In this document: in pieces, positions 25,099 to 38,440 of the stretch
Numbering within the stretch: position 1 is the stretch's first letter
How the letters are laid out: the number at the start of each line of letters is the position of its first letter
NCBI RefSeq assembly: GCF_963583255.1
Contig: NC_084809.1
Coordinates: 4,081,501-4,145,500, forward strand
Length of the DNA stretch: 64,000 nucleotides
Reading direction: 5' to 3'
From: Pyrus communis
Taxonomy: Eukaryota > Streptophyta > Magnoliopsida > Rosales > Rosaceae
Notes under the pieces: model-generated
The model's database searches: none
What the model was told of the DNA's origin: nothing
What the model saw: the letters and a program-made list of their open reading frames with translations, nothing else
Program-made: the position numbers and the translations under genes

Positions 25099-26553
25099 CG
25101 CGTTATCACTTGGATGGCTTCCTGACCAGGAAGCTGTGGTAGTTGCTCACTTGCTATTCATAGGGTTTTGACAGTTTTGTGAATGGACACTACTTTAACT
25201 GTCATATTATTGATTATTTGGGATTATAATTTCATCAATGAGAGATTATTGAAACAGACTTTACTCTGTCGACTTTAGGACAAAAATGTACTATTGTCTC
25301 CTAGAACATTACGTATGTGGTGGTCATGTGATGCATTATTGATAGAGAAACTGTGTAAATATCATTACTAAAGAATTTTTTTGAAGCGTTATATGAATTT
25401 ATATGTTCTTTTTTATTTGTCGTATGAACAAAATTTTACGCGATCTGTCATAATAATTTTTTGAAATTATTAATTTGTCATCTCACTCTAATCATTTTTA
25501 AGTTTTCCATCCAAATAGTTTGGTGCCTTGCACATAAGTGTTATTTCAGACTTTTGACCTCATTTTCACAAGTTTTTAAGTTTTTGTTTTTATACAAAGA
25601 TATACTTACACTAGTAGGTGAGGAAATAAATTGGTTTTGGACATTTGACCTCCTTTTAAAATGTCCTCTACTTCTCTTGGGTACGAACCTAAAAATATTG
25701 GCTAATTAATAAACGTATTGTATTCATTTCAAAAATTTTAGGTGAACTACTAAAATATATATATATTAGGCTCACTAACGTGGAGTTTAATAACTGCAAG
25801 CTTAAAGAATTTTATGCGGTCGATCCTTTTCTTAAAAAGGGAGTCGAAATGACAGAAATAATCTTGAAGGGATTTGAGGAGTTAAAAGATCCAAAACATC
25901 CTCAACAATCTAAGTTACGATAAATAAAGTAATAAGTATTACCACCACTTAAGAATGACGAACAAAAATATTCCCATAAGTTAAAGTCACAAAAACATCA
26001 CACTCAAGCCCCATTTATTCTGGCCCCATCCACCCCCTCATGTCCACTCGACGCGTCCTGGCGTCACAAATTACAACCATGGGTGCCGACATCCAAACCA
26101 ATGAAATGAAAAAACAGAAAATCAAGGGGGTAGAGAGTAAAATTCTGAAATATTATGGGAGCCCCTGATATTTTCGAAAATTACAATACAAACAGGTTAA
26201 ATTCATTTATTATTATTATTATTATTTTTTCAAAACTAATTTATTAATTTTGTAGACCCAAAAAAAAACACCCTAAACCCAAGTCGTCGAGGGACACAAA
26301 AGCCCTCAACGCCCGCGGCAACAGCCTCCTTCCCCCTCTTCATTCGATACCAGCTATTGGCGGAGCTCCAAAGTTTCCAACTTTTTGTAATCTTTTTGTT
26401 CGTTGTTCTCTGCCCAAAAAACCCTCTTCTTCTTCTGCATTGGTTTCCTGAAAAATTTACATATAGGAAGAGGAAGCAGAGTCTCAGAGTAGGAAAGTCG
26501 GGTTCTGGAGGTAATTGCGAACCGGGTACGGAAAACCACCCAGAAAGATAGGA
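25099..26553. other. Intergenic between the divergent KIN2-like and RRP7 genes
   Basis: No gene seen. AT-rich DNA with short TA and TTA runs (about 25756-25766 and 26208-26226). The last 200 bp before 26554 are probably the RRP7 leader; the minus-strand frames there are shadows. Confidence 0.45.
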
Positions 26554-29471
26554 ATGAAGGACAAGAAGAAGACCCATAAGAGCAAGAAGGCTGCCCAGCC
26601 AAATTTGGAGATTGTTGAAAAGGGTATTGTCACATTTCATATAAATTTAATATTTTTTTTCTTACTGTTTTACTGTTTTAGCTTGATTCTAACTTGGGGT
26701 TCTTGATAAACTTTATGTTTAAATTGAAAGCTCATTTGTTTAGAAATTTGTTTTGGATGATGAATAAAATGATATAAAATAGATGCTACATACATTTGGA
26801 AATTATGGAATTTACACACTAAAAAAATAGTAGATGTGTGTGTAATTGTTCATATTTGTGGAGACACAGAAATTTGGTAATTGTCCTTGGCAGCATAGTG
26901 TTTTTGCTCTCTGTATGTGTAAAGTTACGGCGAAAAGTATAAATAAGTTGTGATTTTGCAATTTTATTTGTTTCCAGATAAAATGTTAGGATCGGCAGAG
27001 ATGAGAAAGAGAAAAAGGGTGAAGGAAAGCGATGCTGACTCTCGAAAGGTTGTCCAAGTCTCTGTTGAAGGTACATTGGGTTTCTGTTTCTTATGAGTTA
27101 AGTACATTGTTAGGACTATAGATTTGGAATGAACTCTATGTTCTCGGTTTGCTTTTGTTGTTTCAGTAGATAATTCAGCCAAATCAGCCAAAGATAAGAA
27201 AAAGACAAAACTAACGAAGAAAAGGAAAATAAAGAATGCGAAGAATTATGTAGCTGTGGAAAGCGAGAATGATCACCCAAATACGGAGACTGATGGCGAT
27301 TGTAATGAAATAAATGGTAAGTTGCCACTAGTTGGTAGCAGTATAGCGTATTGTGTGCAGGGGAACCACAGTATTGTGTAATTTGTTAATCGTGTCCTTG
27401 TGCATTCAAGTACCTTTTTGGGGGTGAGTGTTGGAAGTTTGTAAATTTCCAATATCTTTGCCTGTCTCTGTTTTGTTATGATAAGAATGTTAAGTCAGAG
27501 TTGTTTTCTTTTCTATAACCTAAGGTCACTGGTTTCAATTTCTCACTCAAGTTGTATGAAAATGCTCGGGTGCTTTTGAAGTGTCAACTGTAGAATCCTT
27601 TCCTGCTGCTTTTAATTAATTAATTAATCTAATTTTCTTTCTATTAGATGATGGAGTTGCCAATCAGAGCCGATTCGAAACTCAGGAAGAGATTGAAATT
27701 GGTGAAGTGTTCACTGAGGCTGGTAAGGGTTTGAAATTGGAAGTTGGTAAAGTGGCAGCTTTTGTTTGATCTGAGCGTCGAGTCATTGGATGGAACTTTT
27801 ATTGCAGTTGTACTTGTAAGGTCTAGTGCTCATTGAGGTTTTCTTTTTACTGTAGGTAAGTCAAAGAAAGCTAAGAAAAGGAAAAAGAAGGATCGTAATC
27901 CATTAGAGTTTGTGAAGTCACTGGAAAAGGAAATAGAAGCTGGTCGGGAGATCTGCTCAAGAGGAATACCAAGTACGATTCTTGAATTTGAACATTTCTT
28001 TGTATCCGAGTTCTTACAGTTTCATTGCAACCAGTGCTATTCTACTTTTAGTAATGATAATTGTCAATGTAGGCGTATCCAAGAAAGCTTTGAAAAAGAA
28101 AAGGAGGGATCTTGATTCATCAAAGTCCACAAAGACAATGGAAACGGAAGTAGAAGCTGATCAGGCTGATGTTTACCTTATTTCTTCGGGGGATGAGGAC
28201 TCTTCGAAAGGAATGAAAAGTAAGAATTACTCATTTCAAAATGCTCATTGGTGTATACGGTTCATATTCTAAAGCCGACAAACATCCATCAGTATACATA
28301 TGGATAATAAGCTTCAAATTAATTGATTTACGAAAGTCAACATATGGTGATAGTTTATCTCTCATCGAGAATTTCTGAATCCACAGAATGGGTTACGGAA
28401 TACCATCAAAGTAGACCTGGATTGAAGGAACTGCAGCAAAGAATCGATCAGTTTATGGTTGAACATGATGAAAAACTGGAACAGGTAATTTTCCTCTTCG
28501 ATGCTACAATTACCCTGCAACTAGAGTATCTTTATTCAAACCAGCGATTGGAACCTTCACTCTTAATAACACTGCTCGCACTGTCTTAAGAATTTGCACA
28601 TACTTGATCATCATAAAAACACTTTCATGTATTGAGCCATCTATAAACACATAATGTGTTAGCTGATGTGCTTGCTCTATTGTTTTTCCTTGTTTTGAGT
28701 TATGGCCCTCATAATTACTTCATGGATGTATGCCGCATATTCCTGCCTCTGAACTCGCTTCATATATGCCCATGTAACGTGGAAATGTATAATCTATTTT
28801 TATGGTATATTGTGTGGTTTGTGTATGTCCATCTGTTTATATTCACTGCATGTAACTTCCCAATTGATCAAATGTGTATAAGTTCACATATATGTGTGGC
28901 ACATACAGGAAAAGAAAGAGAGAGAAGCCCGTGCTGCAGAGGGAGGATGGACAGTTGTAGTACATCATAAAGGAAGGAAGAAGACCACAGATGCTGAGAG
29001 TGGAATTACAGTAGGGTCTGTCGCCCAGGCTGCTTTGGAGGACAAGGTGGCCAAGAAGAAACAAACTGAAGTTGTTGGGCTAGATTTTTACCGGTTCCAA
29101 AGGAAAGAAGCTCAGAGGAATGGTATGTTAATCTTACATATAAAGCTCATCTTTTATTAACCTGAAAAACTACACTTCGTTTGCTGAAAATGTTGCATGT
29201 GAGCTCAAAAGCACTCCCATAACGAGCATGCAATGGCATGTTACATACGCTTCTGGTGTCAGTTTCTGTTTTACTTTCATAATTCACACACGAAGGGTTT
29301 TGATTTTAGAACTTGAATATATGTATTTTTGTTAGTTAAAGCGGTGCAGAAAACAGAAAAGCACTAATACAATCCGTCCTTGCAGAAATTATGATGCTCC
29401 AGAGCAAGTTTGAGCAAGATAAAAAGCGGATACAGCAGTTAAGAGCGGCTAGGAAGTTTCGACCTTACTGA
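26554..29471 (+). CDS. RRP7: Ribosomal RNA-processing protein 7 homologue (RRP7), 9 exons
   Basis: Exons 26554-26623, 26978-27070, 27167-27316, 27648-27722, 27856-27972, 28073-28219, 28387-28484, 28909-29122 and 29386-29471 join in frame to 349 residues. The N-terminal two thirds is very Lys-rich and low in complexity (MKDKKKTHKSKKAAQ, KSKKAKKRKKKDRN), as in nucleolar proteins, with acidic patches. The last 120 residues match the RRP7 C-terminal domain: GGWTVVVHHKGRKKT, a VGLDFYRFQRKEAQRNE helix and the terminal KKRIQQLRAARKFRPY. RRP7 acts in early 40S subunit assembly in the nucleolus. Intron 2 ends in a CAGTAG tandem acceptor, so one Val may be optional. The RRM-like N-terminus of animal RRP7A is not evident. 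Confidence 0.93.
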
Positions 29472-31794
29472 ACGCCCGAAAGTTTGTACGAAGAAAAGCC
29501 AGGAATCAATTGCTCTCATTCATAATGTCGAGACATGAGTAGTACAATGCACATTGCATAACAGTTTTGCGCCCACTACTTGGTTTTCCGCTTGTTTTTA
29601 TCAAATGTAAGTGACATCCATGTTGAATTCTTTTCACATTTTGGAATTCATCGACTGCCAACAACGCATTCATTGTTTTTAGACAAATTGGCCTCCGGTC
29701 CCTTTTCCGTCTTCTCTGACGAGTCGAAATCAACGATGCTTGTCTTAAAAGTCTATGATTCCTAGTTAGGTTTAGCAGGGCAACTTCTCCACAGGTACAA
29801 ATTCAACACATGCAATGATGAAGGGCTGCTTGACCTCTTCCAAGGTTTTGCTTAATGCTTATTGGTTTTCCTTTTCAAGTCAAATTTAGCAGCTTAATTT
29901 TTCCAAGTTCGTTTGAGATGTCTTGGGTTGTTTTATTCACGCCTCACATTTTCTTGACTACACCCACATACTTAGTACTGGTTTCGTACTAAGGTGCTTT
30001 TATAAAAAGTGAGTATAAAAAAAAACTGAGCTCAAAAAGGTGTTTGGTAAATATTTAAAAACAGTTTATTTTCACAGTTTTGGGTGAAAAAAAATTGAAA
30101 ACGTGAATCAGCTAAAATGAGCTTATTCTCACAGCACAACTGAAGCAGTTTTTTTTTCAAAGCACAACAATACCAAATCAATCATTAATAAATCCCACTT
30201 TTACCTTTTGAACCAAAATTTATCTTAATACACTCCACATTTTTTCCCAATACTACCCTCACACCCAACATACACAATAATAAGACACCTAACGCTCAAA
30301 CTCTTTGTCAACATTTGGGTTTATGTCAATTGAGTGTTTAGTTTTCTATCAATTAGGGATTTTAGATTTTGTATTTGAAGAAATTGGATCAAAAACATCG
30401 AATGCAAACCAAGATCTGCAAAAAATAGAATAGAGCCTTTCCAATCTTAGCAAGTGAATTCAAAAGGTTGTTCAAGAGAATTTCAGAAGTGTCCACCATC
30501 AATTCATCATCAAGCCATCGCATTGAAGACTATTACTTCTATTGGCTCGAGTAAGGAGAAATAATGTGAGGAATAGGACAAGTTGCCCTAAGTTGCTTCA
30601 TGAGGTTTTCAATATTTGTTTTTTGTATACACCAAACAAGCAACAGCAAACTCCATCATATCAAAAGCAAACACGTTCAATTTTCTCTGAAGAGATTTTA
30701 GCCAATCGAATGAAATATTATAAATACAAACTGATATGTGATAAATGACATTGCAATGAATTGTATCGTTGAGTTCAATAGTGGATGAGAGTGGCTTCGA
30801 GAGGTTGAAGAAAATAATATACACTAAAAATGATTTTGAGCTGTATTCATAATCTTACGAGGTCTAAATAGTTTTTTTATATTAAAGTGTATAAGTAATA
30901 TTTTATGAGGGGTGCATTCAACAATAGTGGAGTGCACCTAATGTCTTTCCTTGGATTTTTACAACCCAAATGCCCAACAAATTTCTACCAAAAACAAGAT
31001 GGATGCTAAGGGAACTCTCTTAACTTTGTCACCTCCTGCTTGCAGCACAATGTTTTATAATGTTCACGAGAATTGAAGTTAAATTATGAGATGACAGAAT
31101 CCATAGAGAGTCACTTTCAAGAGAAACCCCTTTAGCATTCCTCAAAACAAGAAGCTTAGAAGCTAGGATGCTTCCTTGAGGGAAGAGATGGTTACTCCTC
31201 ACCATGGCAATGGGTGGCAAAATGTGTATGACTTATATGCATTCCCTATTCATGCCAACCCAACCGCAACGATTGTAACGTCTTCTCAAGACTTCCATGG
31301 AACAGATCCACATCCACCGGAGGCGTCTCGATCGGGCCATTAATATATGATGCATGAACTACCTAGAGAGGCTCGTTTCTTTTTCTGGTACTGGTGAATC
31401 ACACAATAATGTTAAAAAAGAGATTGAAATACTTCTATAAGTTTGCCCAACCCCAAAATAGAGGACTATCTGACGAAACCATCAACCGGTCCCATTTTAA
31501 AGAAGAAAAATCTTGATAAATAACATAAACCAGTCATAACACAAGAAATTAAATAGATGACAATAATATTCATCTTATTGAGAAAAAAAAAGGTACATCA
31601 ACAAAGACTCGTGCATCCAGGAAGTCTCATAACGACGACGGATATCAGCTGCCACCCGAGATCCGGTTTATTGACAATATCATAAACTAAACTTGCAGCG
31701 ACACAGCATGCTGCGTCTACTATAATTGCAACATAACCCCACAGTCACATTTGTTTTTACTTTTATTTATACTAAAAACACGAACAATCAAACA
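29472..31794. other. Intergenic with MITE-like debris
   Basis: The RRP7 3' end continues to roughly 29.8 kb. A stretch at about 29985-30190 (gtgcttttataaaaag ... ttttttcaaagcac) resembles the hAT-type MITEs common in Rosaceae, but clear ends were not found. The minus-strand frame at 31029-31220 has no recognisable domain. Nothing else is supported. Confidence 0.45.
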
Positions 31795-32919
31795 CTAGAT
31801 CTTTGCCAGACCTATTTCTTCAACTTCCTCGTCCTTCTCGTCCTCGCTCCAGCAGCACTTCAGAATCGACCTTGGAGACTGAGAACCGCTGTCGTCCTTG
31901 ACAAAGCTGTGGTACATGACCGCGCCACCCAGCCCCAAACCCTCGTAGCTGCTTCCTCCGCAGCAGTATCCCTTCAAGTCCAGAGGGCACTTAGCGTTAA
32001 GATCTTCGCCTGCGGTGCTCGTGGTGTGCAAGGCTATGGAGAACTCAGCTGGTTTGAAGCAATCCAGAACCCTGTACAGCAGTTGGGTCAAGTTCACATC
32101 TTTGAAATCATAGCCCACTGTTTCAAAGCTAGCGTAGCTGAAACCGTCTTCTGGTGTCACATGGATAGTAGAAACTGCATTCCCTTCGATTGAGTTCATG
32201 GAGTAGCCGCATGGCTCGAACTCAAAGTCGCATATATCGGATTGCGGGAGGATGTTTCTGATGCCGGATTCTACGGTCATATCAGCAGCTGAACTTGCGT
32301 CGGATTTGTAAAAGACTGAAGCCCTCTTCCTGTCTAAACCAGTCATGCACATCTCCAGAGTGTAGGTAGGGCCTGATTGGCGTGAACCCCACAATAAGCT
32401 TGCCAACTCCGCCGATGCAGAGTAAATATGCCATTTCTGAGTTTTGTCAGGGCTTCCCATAACATATGCCTTGCTTGCCAAACCAAGCTTGCCAAAATGG
32501 CCGTCAAGTACAGCTACCTCCTCCGAAAAGCTACGATGTGGAGAGGGCTGAGCACCAGGAAAAATAAAGCTCCCACGAGAGTACCTCACAGATTTTACAG
32601 CCAGAGAGAGGGAGTCAGCCAGCTTGAGGATGGCAGGGATTGATTGAAGCAATTTTGTTGTGCCACAGGTTTTGATGATCACTTTGTAAGGGTACACAAA
32701 GAGGCTCGACTCAGATAGGACATAAGAGTCAAGATCATCATTTGACAGTGAAGAAACAATGGTGCACTCAGCTGGTGTCAGAATCTCATCTATTTGAGCT
32801 TTCGATAGAGAACGAAGACCCATGCCTTTAGGGTCAGCAAACAGTCCAGGCTCGAAGAAAGAGACCTCGAGCCTCTTTTCATACCCTTCAAATCCAATTG
32901 CAGAGACCGGTACAGCCAT
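31795..32919 (-). CDS. SAMDC: S-adenosylmethionine decarboxylase proenzyme (polyamine synthesis)
   Basis: An intronless main frame of 374 residues, as in plant SAMDC genes. The enzyme decarboxylates S-adenosylmethionine to supply aminopropyl groups for spermidine and spermine, and acts in the cytosol. The proenzyme cuts itself in YVLSESSLF, between Glu70 and Ser71, making the pyruvoyl cofactor from that Ser. Other family motifs are [28 protein letters not shown] (catalytic Cys), [15 protein letters not shown] and [12 protein letters not shown], and an acidic, Ser-rich PEST-like tail ([14 protein letters not shown]). The start [18 protein letters not shown] is canonical. The leader carries tiny and small upstream ORFs that give polyamine-dependent translational repression in this family. 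A TATA box lies at 34235-34241. Confidence 0.98.
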   Translation of the reverse strand: MAVPVSAIGFEGYEKRLEVSFFEPGLFADPKGMGLRSLSKAQIDEILTPAECTIVSSLSNDDLDSYVLSESSLFVYPYKVIIKTCGTTKLLQSIPAILKLADSLSLAVKSVRYSRGSFIFPGAQPSPHRSFSEEVAVLDGHFGKLGLASKAYVMGSPDKTQKWHIYSASAELASLLWGSRQSGPTYTLEMCMTGLDRKRASVFYKSDASSAADMTVESGIRNILPQSDICDFEFEPCGYSMNSIEGNAVSTIHVTPEDGFSYASFETVGYDFKDVNLTQLLYRVLDCFKPAEFSIALHTTSTAGEDLNAKCPLDLKGYCCGGSSYEGLGLGGAVMYHSFVKDDSGSQSPRSILKCCWSEDEKDEEVEEIGLAKI

Positions 32920-33080
32920 CTCGAATTAAGCAAGCAAATGACGATGCAACAGCAGACGAAGTGATAACAAGCGAGGGATCGAGAGAACGAGAGAAGTAGG
33001 AAAAAGAAATAGACTAGAATAACTAGAGTAAGATTGCAGTATTAACGATCGCACGGGGTTACGTTGGGACTTAACACAAC

Positions 33081-33330
33081 TCAGGAGGGCTTCCGAGCGC
33101 ACTGCACAGAGAACAATGTATGATAATATTAGTAGGGTATCCATACAAAACAAACCAGGAAATCCATGCACCAAGAAACACAAACTAAAACTTACGTTAG
33201 AGTAAGCAGCTGATCTGAATTTCTTGATTCCACCGTGAGGTCTGACGTCTTCAATGCTGTAACCGAGGGGAGCTTCATAGAACGATGATTTACTACTACT
33301 AGAATCCTTTTTGCCACCTTTGGACTCCAT
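33081..33330 (-). CDS. Conserved small uORF of the SAMDC leader, 51 residues, spliced
   Basis: Exons 33330-33196 and 33101-33081 (GT-AG intron between) join in phase 0 to a 51-residue peptide that starts MESKGGKKDS, carries FYEAPLGYSIEDVRPHGGIK and ends CARKPS. This is the deeply conserved SAMDC upstream peptide, which stalls ribosomes when polyamines are high and so lowers decarboxylase translation. The main ATG at 32919 lies 161 bp past its stop. Unspliced RNA would read on into the intron and lose the conserved end. Confidence 0.95.
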
Positions 33331-33338
33331 TAGCTCAT
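33330..33338 (-). promoter_or_regulatory. Tiny uORF (Met-Ser-stop) overlapping the small uORF by one base
   Basis: ATG AGC TAA runs 33338-33330; the last A of TAA is the first base of the small uORF ATG (TAATG). This one-base overlap is the arrangement known from plant SAMDC leaders, where the tiny uORF controls how often the small one is translated. Confidence 0.9.
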
Positions 33339-33350
33339 TCAGTTATTTTC

Positions 33351-34067
33351 CTGCAGAAAGGATTAACCGAAAAGGGATCAACACCAAATAACCTCACAAG
33401 TAATAAACTAGCAAATCCGTTACCTCTATGCAAATTTCATGAAAAGCCAATTGCTTAGACGAATAAACAATGATTAGCATAGACCAAAAGCCTAATTAAC
33501 CAATTTTATTTTTAATAACAATCATACATCCAAGCATGAAACCCTATAAACAAAAATGCTACAATTATATACACAAAACAAACAGGCATTGTGAGTAGTC
33601 TGTATATGAGATTAAAAACCCACCGAAAATATCGATAATACGCATAGAATTGGCTATTAAATTTGCAAATGAACATCTAGATTCAAGTTCTAAACCAAAT
33701 CATTACGTTTTCCACAAGAAAATAGAAGAAAAATCCCCAATTCAATATAATTCAACAACAAAAACAAAACTTTGACCTAATCCAGCAACAAACACAATAT
33801 TTTCTCATATATTCATACCATTAATCAAATCAAACATCGAAATAATAACCGAGATTAGGGAAACAAACTTACAATTGATTTTTTCTTTTTATAATCTAAT
33901 ACCGAATCTACAATCTCCTTCAAAATTCCCCCTTTAAATCTCTAGATCAACACCTGAAAATGCCAACAGAAAACCACAAAAAGATCAGAATTACACAAAA
34001 ACAAAAAATTGAATTAAAACACCATAGAATTGAGAACCGAAGGCGAACAATGGAACCCTAATCGTAC
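33351..34067 (-). other. Intron in the SAMDC 5' untranslated region
   Basis: Donor CCAG|GTACGA (exon ends at 34068) and acceptor CTGCAG (next exon begins at 33350), T-rich on the coding strand, 717 bp. It lies upstream of both uORFs, as in other plant SAMDC genes. Confidence 0.75.
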
Positions 34068-34234
34068 CTGGAAATTCGAAAATTGGGACGAAATTGGTAA
34101 GGAGGAGGCGAAGATCTGAAGGATTCGGCGAAATGGAAACCCTAAAAATAACTGAGGCTCACGAAAATTTGTTAGCAGAAAAAACGGTGCTTCGTTGTTT
34201 TCGTGAAGCTCCGAGCCCCTACGGGAGCGTCATG

Positions 34235-34241
34235 TTATATA
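34235..34241 (-). promoter_or_regulatory. TATA box of SAMDC
   Basis: TATATAA on the minus strand about 165 bp upstream of the leader donor. Further upstream (34300-34640) is a GC-richer block with an ABRE-like ACACGTGGC (CACGTG at 34537-34542). Confidence 0.6.
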
Positions 34242-37200
34242 GTTGAATAATACGTGTTTGCCACGATATTTCTATTTATTTACGGTCATGCCACGCTTTC
34301 TTTCCGCTTCAAGCGGAGTTGTTCAACTACTCACGAACCTCCCGTAATTTTTTATTCGTACGATTCTGCCCTTCCGTGTTTGCGCGGATAGGAAGTTCGC
34401 CGTCCACAAGGCGGGCAGGGGTGGTTTGGACATTTGATCGCGGAATCAAAGTTTTGAAAAGACCTGCTAAAGCAAACGACGGCGTCAAAGGGGGGGTCCG
34501 AAGATTGAGGGCGGGGACGAGCGCGAGTCATCGCGACACGTGGCCGATGGCTAAGAAAGGTGTGGTTGTGAGTCGACCACACGCAATGAGAGGGACCGGT
34601 CCTTGTCTTGCGTGGCTGTGTGGGCCCGCATGACAATGTTCATCGAATTTTATATCAAATCAAGCGCAATTTGGTCCACGCCACTTGGACCGGAAACCAA
34701 AAAAGAATAATAATTAGTGCCGTTTTAAATAATATTTTGTTTCACTCCTATCCCAATCGTGTCTCTAATAATTAGTGTGTTGATTAATTCATTAGGACAT
34801 TTCACATGCAATGTAACACCATGTTCAAATCTTTTGTAACGTCACTCTTTACTACTGTCTAATGGTATTCTTTTTCATTTAAAAGTGAAAAATCTTAGAT
34901 TTGAATCATGTCGACGACGAATTCGATATCAAATTAGACTGCTAATCATGTGATTTAACTAAACTCTCATTCTTCTTATTGTAAAAGTATCGATGTACTA
35001 TTTTTTTTTGTAACTATTTTATATCAAATATTTTAATTACATCAATCGTTAATTTACTTGTTAGTAAACTTAATTTTTTTTAAAATTTGTTGTCATAAGC
35101 TTAACAAGAAATGTTAATGAGCTTATTTGAGAAGTGTGATTGTTTATGGACTTTCTGCCACCTCATTTTTTTTTATCACTATTTCTATGTCAACATTATA
35201 AAACATTATGCAAAAAAATAAGATGGCGAAGAGTTCATACAAGCCCTACTTTTGAGAGAATCTCATTTGCAATTCTCAAACTTAATATGTATCAATCAAT
35301 AACAATATAAAAAACTAAGTTTTTTTTGTCTTCAGAATTTGTGCCCAACATTCCTAATAAAGCTTAATATCAAATTAACTAATTAAGACTTTCTTGTTTT
35401 TGGGATACTTAATTTTGGAATATAAAGATGGGCGAATGGTCATCCAAATTTTGCGGCGATGCATGCATCTCTCCTAATATCGTGATTCGGAGGTTTAAGC
35501 ATCTTCTAATTTCTTTGTGTTTGTTTGAAAGCATCTTATGATTAAGCAAAAGCATGCAACTAATGCCAACAACACCTACCCAGTAACGTAAAAGCAAGTT
35601 AATTGCCACAATTATAGGAATCTTTTTTATTCGAATTAGGGGGTGGCAGTGAGCCAAGTTCATGTTCATCTATTTATGTTCATGTCATCTTTGTGTCACG
35701 TTTTATGTTCATTCAATTATATACGACTTCAAACTCCTTATATTCAAAATTTTACTTTTTCCCTCCAAACTCATATTTTCTAGCCTCTAGCCCATTATAT
35801 AATATTTATCCGAATAAAGCTCAATGATTAGGCTTCAACTAAGCAACTTACCAAATTAAGTTTGGGTGTCCGTTTTTATATTATTTTTTGGATCCCTAAT
35901 ATACCCCATCTAAGTCATTATGGAAAGTTCTTGTAATTTTGTTTTAATTGATCACGTGCATTGAATTTGGCAAGATCTTGTAGCCATGAAATATGGTTCT
36001 ATATGGAGGAATTAATTTGGATATATATTTTTTTTAATTTCGATGATAAATTTCAATTTGAATATACCTAATTAATTTAGTGTTTATTTTCAACAATATC
36101 TATTGTTTTATTTTATGAAAATAATTTACCTACTACGAAAATTAATTTTATGAAAACAATATCTATTGTTTAATTTTATACCTACGTTATAATTACATGA
36201 AAATAGTTTACCTACTGTATAATTACATGAAAAAAATGACCTACTATGAAAATTAATTTTTTGAAAACAATATTTATTGTTTGATTTTGTGAAAATAATT
36301 TATCTACGGTATAATTACATGAAAATTAATGTGCCTACTTTTTAAATTTGTAACAAAATTAATTTACCTACTTCTTTTTATGGTATTAGTATACATAAAT
36401 GTAGAATATATGTCCGTATATATTTGATCTAATTAGATTTTGGATTGGAGGAGTTCACACAAAATTAAAAATATATTAAACAATTTAAATGTCTAAAAGA
36501 AACGTATAAGAGATTTGGTGGTATGATTTTGTAAATAAACACAAATTCATGGACATCTTTTATCCAACGTGACATCATATTTAAAATTTGGGTTTTATTT
36601 AGAAGTTATAATATATGTGGGTTTTTGTTTAGAGTTTAAGAGTTGCAAGGGCTTAAATCTAAAGAACCAAAAATTTTATGTGGTCTCTCTGCGATCTATC
36701 CTTTTGAGTGACACATGTCACTACGTTAAATTTGTGTTAAATTCAATACGACTTTAAATTCGTTTTGGTATTTATATGAAAATTTTGTGTTAAATAAAGA
36801 CCAAAATGACAAAATACCTTTAATTTAATAAACAATGGGCGAAAATGATATGACAAAATTGAGAGTATTTTTTATCATTTTCTTGTAATTTAAATAAGAT
36901 TTTTAACGGAAAGACCAAAATGATTAACAGTAGAGTAACTTAGACACGAGTCATATCAATTTTAAATCTCAGATAAGGAGTTATGCCATTCCATAAACTA
37001 TTTTAGCTAAAAAGGCAAAAATAAATTTGGTCGAAAAGACACGTGTCATTCAATAAGATAGGTCACAAAACGTCGACAAATAGCTTTGAGTACAAAATAT
37101 TTAAAGTCATTATATATATGTTAAATTTGTGTCAAATTGGTTTCCAAAAATATAACAACAATATTAGTTGGAGCAGTGTTAAACGTGCAAACAAGAACTT

Positions 37201-38440
37201 TCATATTCATGCTCGAGTCGTGTAACGAGTCATGTCTAATATTAGGGTTGGTTCTAGATGGAAGCATTCCAACTTCCCACCTCAAAAGCAGTCTTTGATT
37301 CCTCTTGTTCGTTCTATCATGACGCAGAAAATCAGGAGGGAACGTAATGCATGCATGTCAAACAACACGTGGTTCAAGTAATGCTGTGCAGCTATCTCTG
37401 TGTATCAATTCTGAAAAACGCTCTACGGTCTTTTTTGCTACAAGCACATACTTGGCATCAACTTTTCTTAATGTCAATTACGCTTCTCACTTCTTCGAAC
37501 CAATGAATAATATGATTTAAAAGATTGTGTGTCACGATGGGAAATTTTGAACAGTGACGGATTCGTAAAAAATTATTCGGAAGATCACTTATAAAAGTTC
37601 ACAAACATTTTTTAAACATATAATAATTTTAAAAGTTAGAAGATCAACTCCTTTTTAAAGCATTTTATCAAGCAGGTGGAAGTGCATGAAGAGAAACTTC
37701 AACTTTAAAAAAGACAGCATCTAAATTATTCATGAACGTTTACCGGAGTTCGAAAGGACAACCGACCTCCTTGCCTCTTAATGAGTCTGCCCCTGAATCA
37801 AAGATATATTACAAATGATCAAGGCTTTCAATTTAGCAAGTTCCAAAACCAACGGCTTAGATCACTCGATCAGATTAGATCCATAATTTCATTTCACTTG
37901 GTAGATCGGGCCTAGGCTAGGGGCCGACCCTCTCACTTTCGGACCATAGGCCGATTGATGACCACTAGACTGGAGGCCTCGTATTTCAAAATAATCCCGC
38001 CACTTTAGACCCGCATCGTACCAAATGCTTGACAAAAACTAAAAAATAGGGCTGGACGACATGAGGCCGTACTAAGCGGGCGGGATACATAGGAGCCGGA
38101 ACCTTAGAGATACCGCAAACATCGTAAGTAAAAACAGATAAAACAGAGTTCAGGGGGATGATCGAATAACTGCAGCCAAGATTAATGCAAGAATAACAAG
38201 ATTTATTTATATCCTTTTGGTTTCCTATCTTAATAAATATTCACATCTAACAACATTTGAGTTTGTAACAGGAACAGGGGAGTTCATAAACAAGGACTTG
38301 AACAATGCAACTATCAAACAACGATCGAGGGCGATGTTGTCGGAAGTACATTGTTTCGGACAATCGCTGCCATGCCGGGAAAATAAAGAATGACAAGTTA
38401 ATTTAGCATATGTAGTGCTCCGATGAGATGCGCACAAACT
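34242..38440. other. SAMDC promoter, then 3.8 kb of AT-rich intergenic DNA
   Basis: 34300-34640 is the GC-rich distal promoter; its two opposite open frames are unsupported. From 34640 to 38440 no gene is seen. Degenerate tandem repeats with a period near 111 bp lie at about 36100-36360, built of ctactatgaaaattaatttt and acaatatttattgttt blocks. 37880-38110 is GC-richer and repeat-like but unidentified. Confidence 0.5.
36100..36360. repeat. Degenerate AT-rich tandem repeat, period about 111 bp
   Basis: The block starting at 36130 recurs at 36241, and smaller pieces (aattacatgaaaat) recur between them. Visible by eye, imperfect. Confidence 0.6.

Noticed and set aside
31726..32193. 155-codon plus-strand frame over the SAMDC 3' half
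   Set aside because: Antisense to the conserved SAMDC coding sequence; no independent support.
34319..34636. Pair of opposite ~100-codon frames upstream of SAMDC
   Set aside because: GC-rich promoter region; no domain, and no fitting start or splice context.
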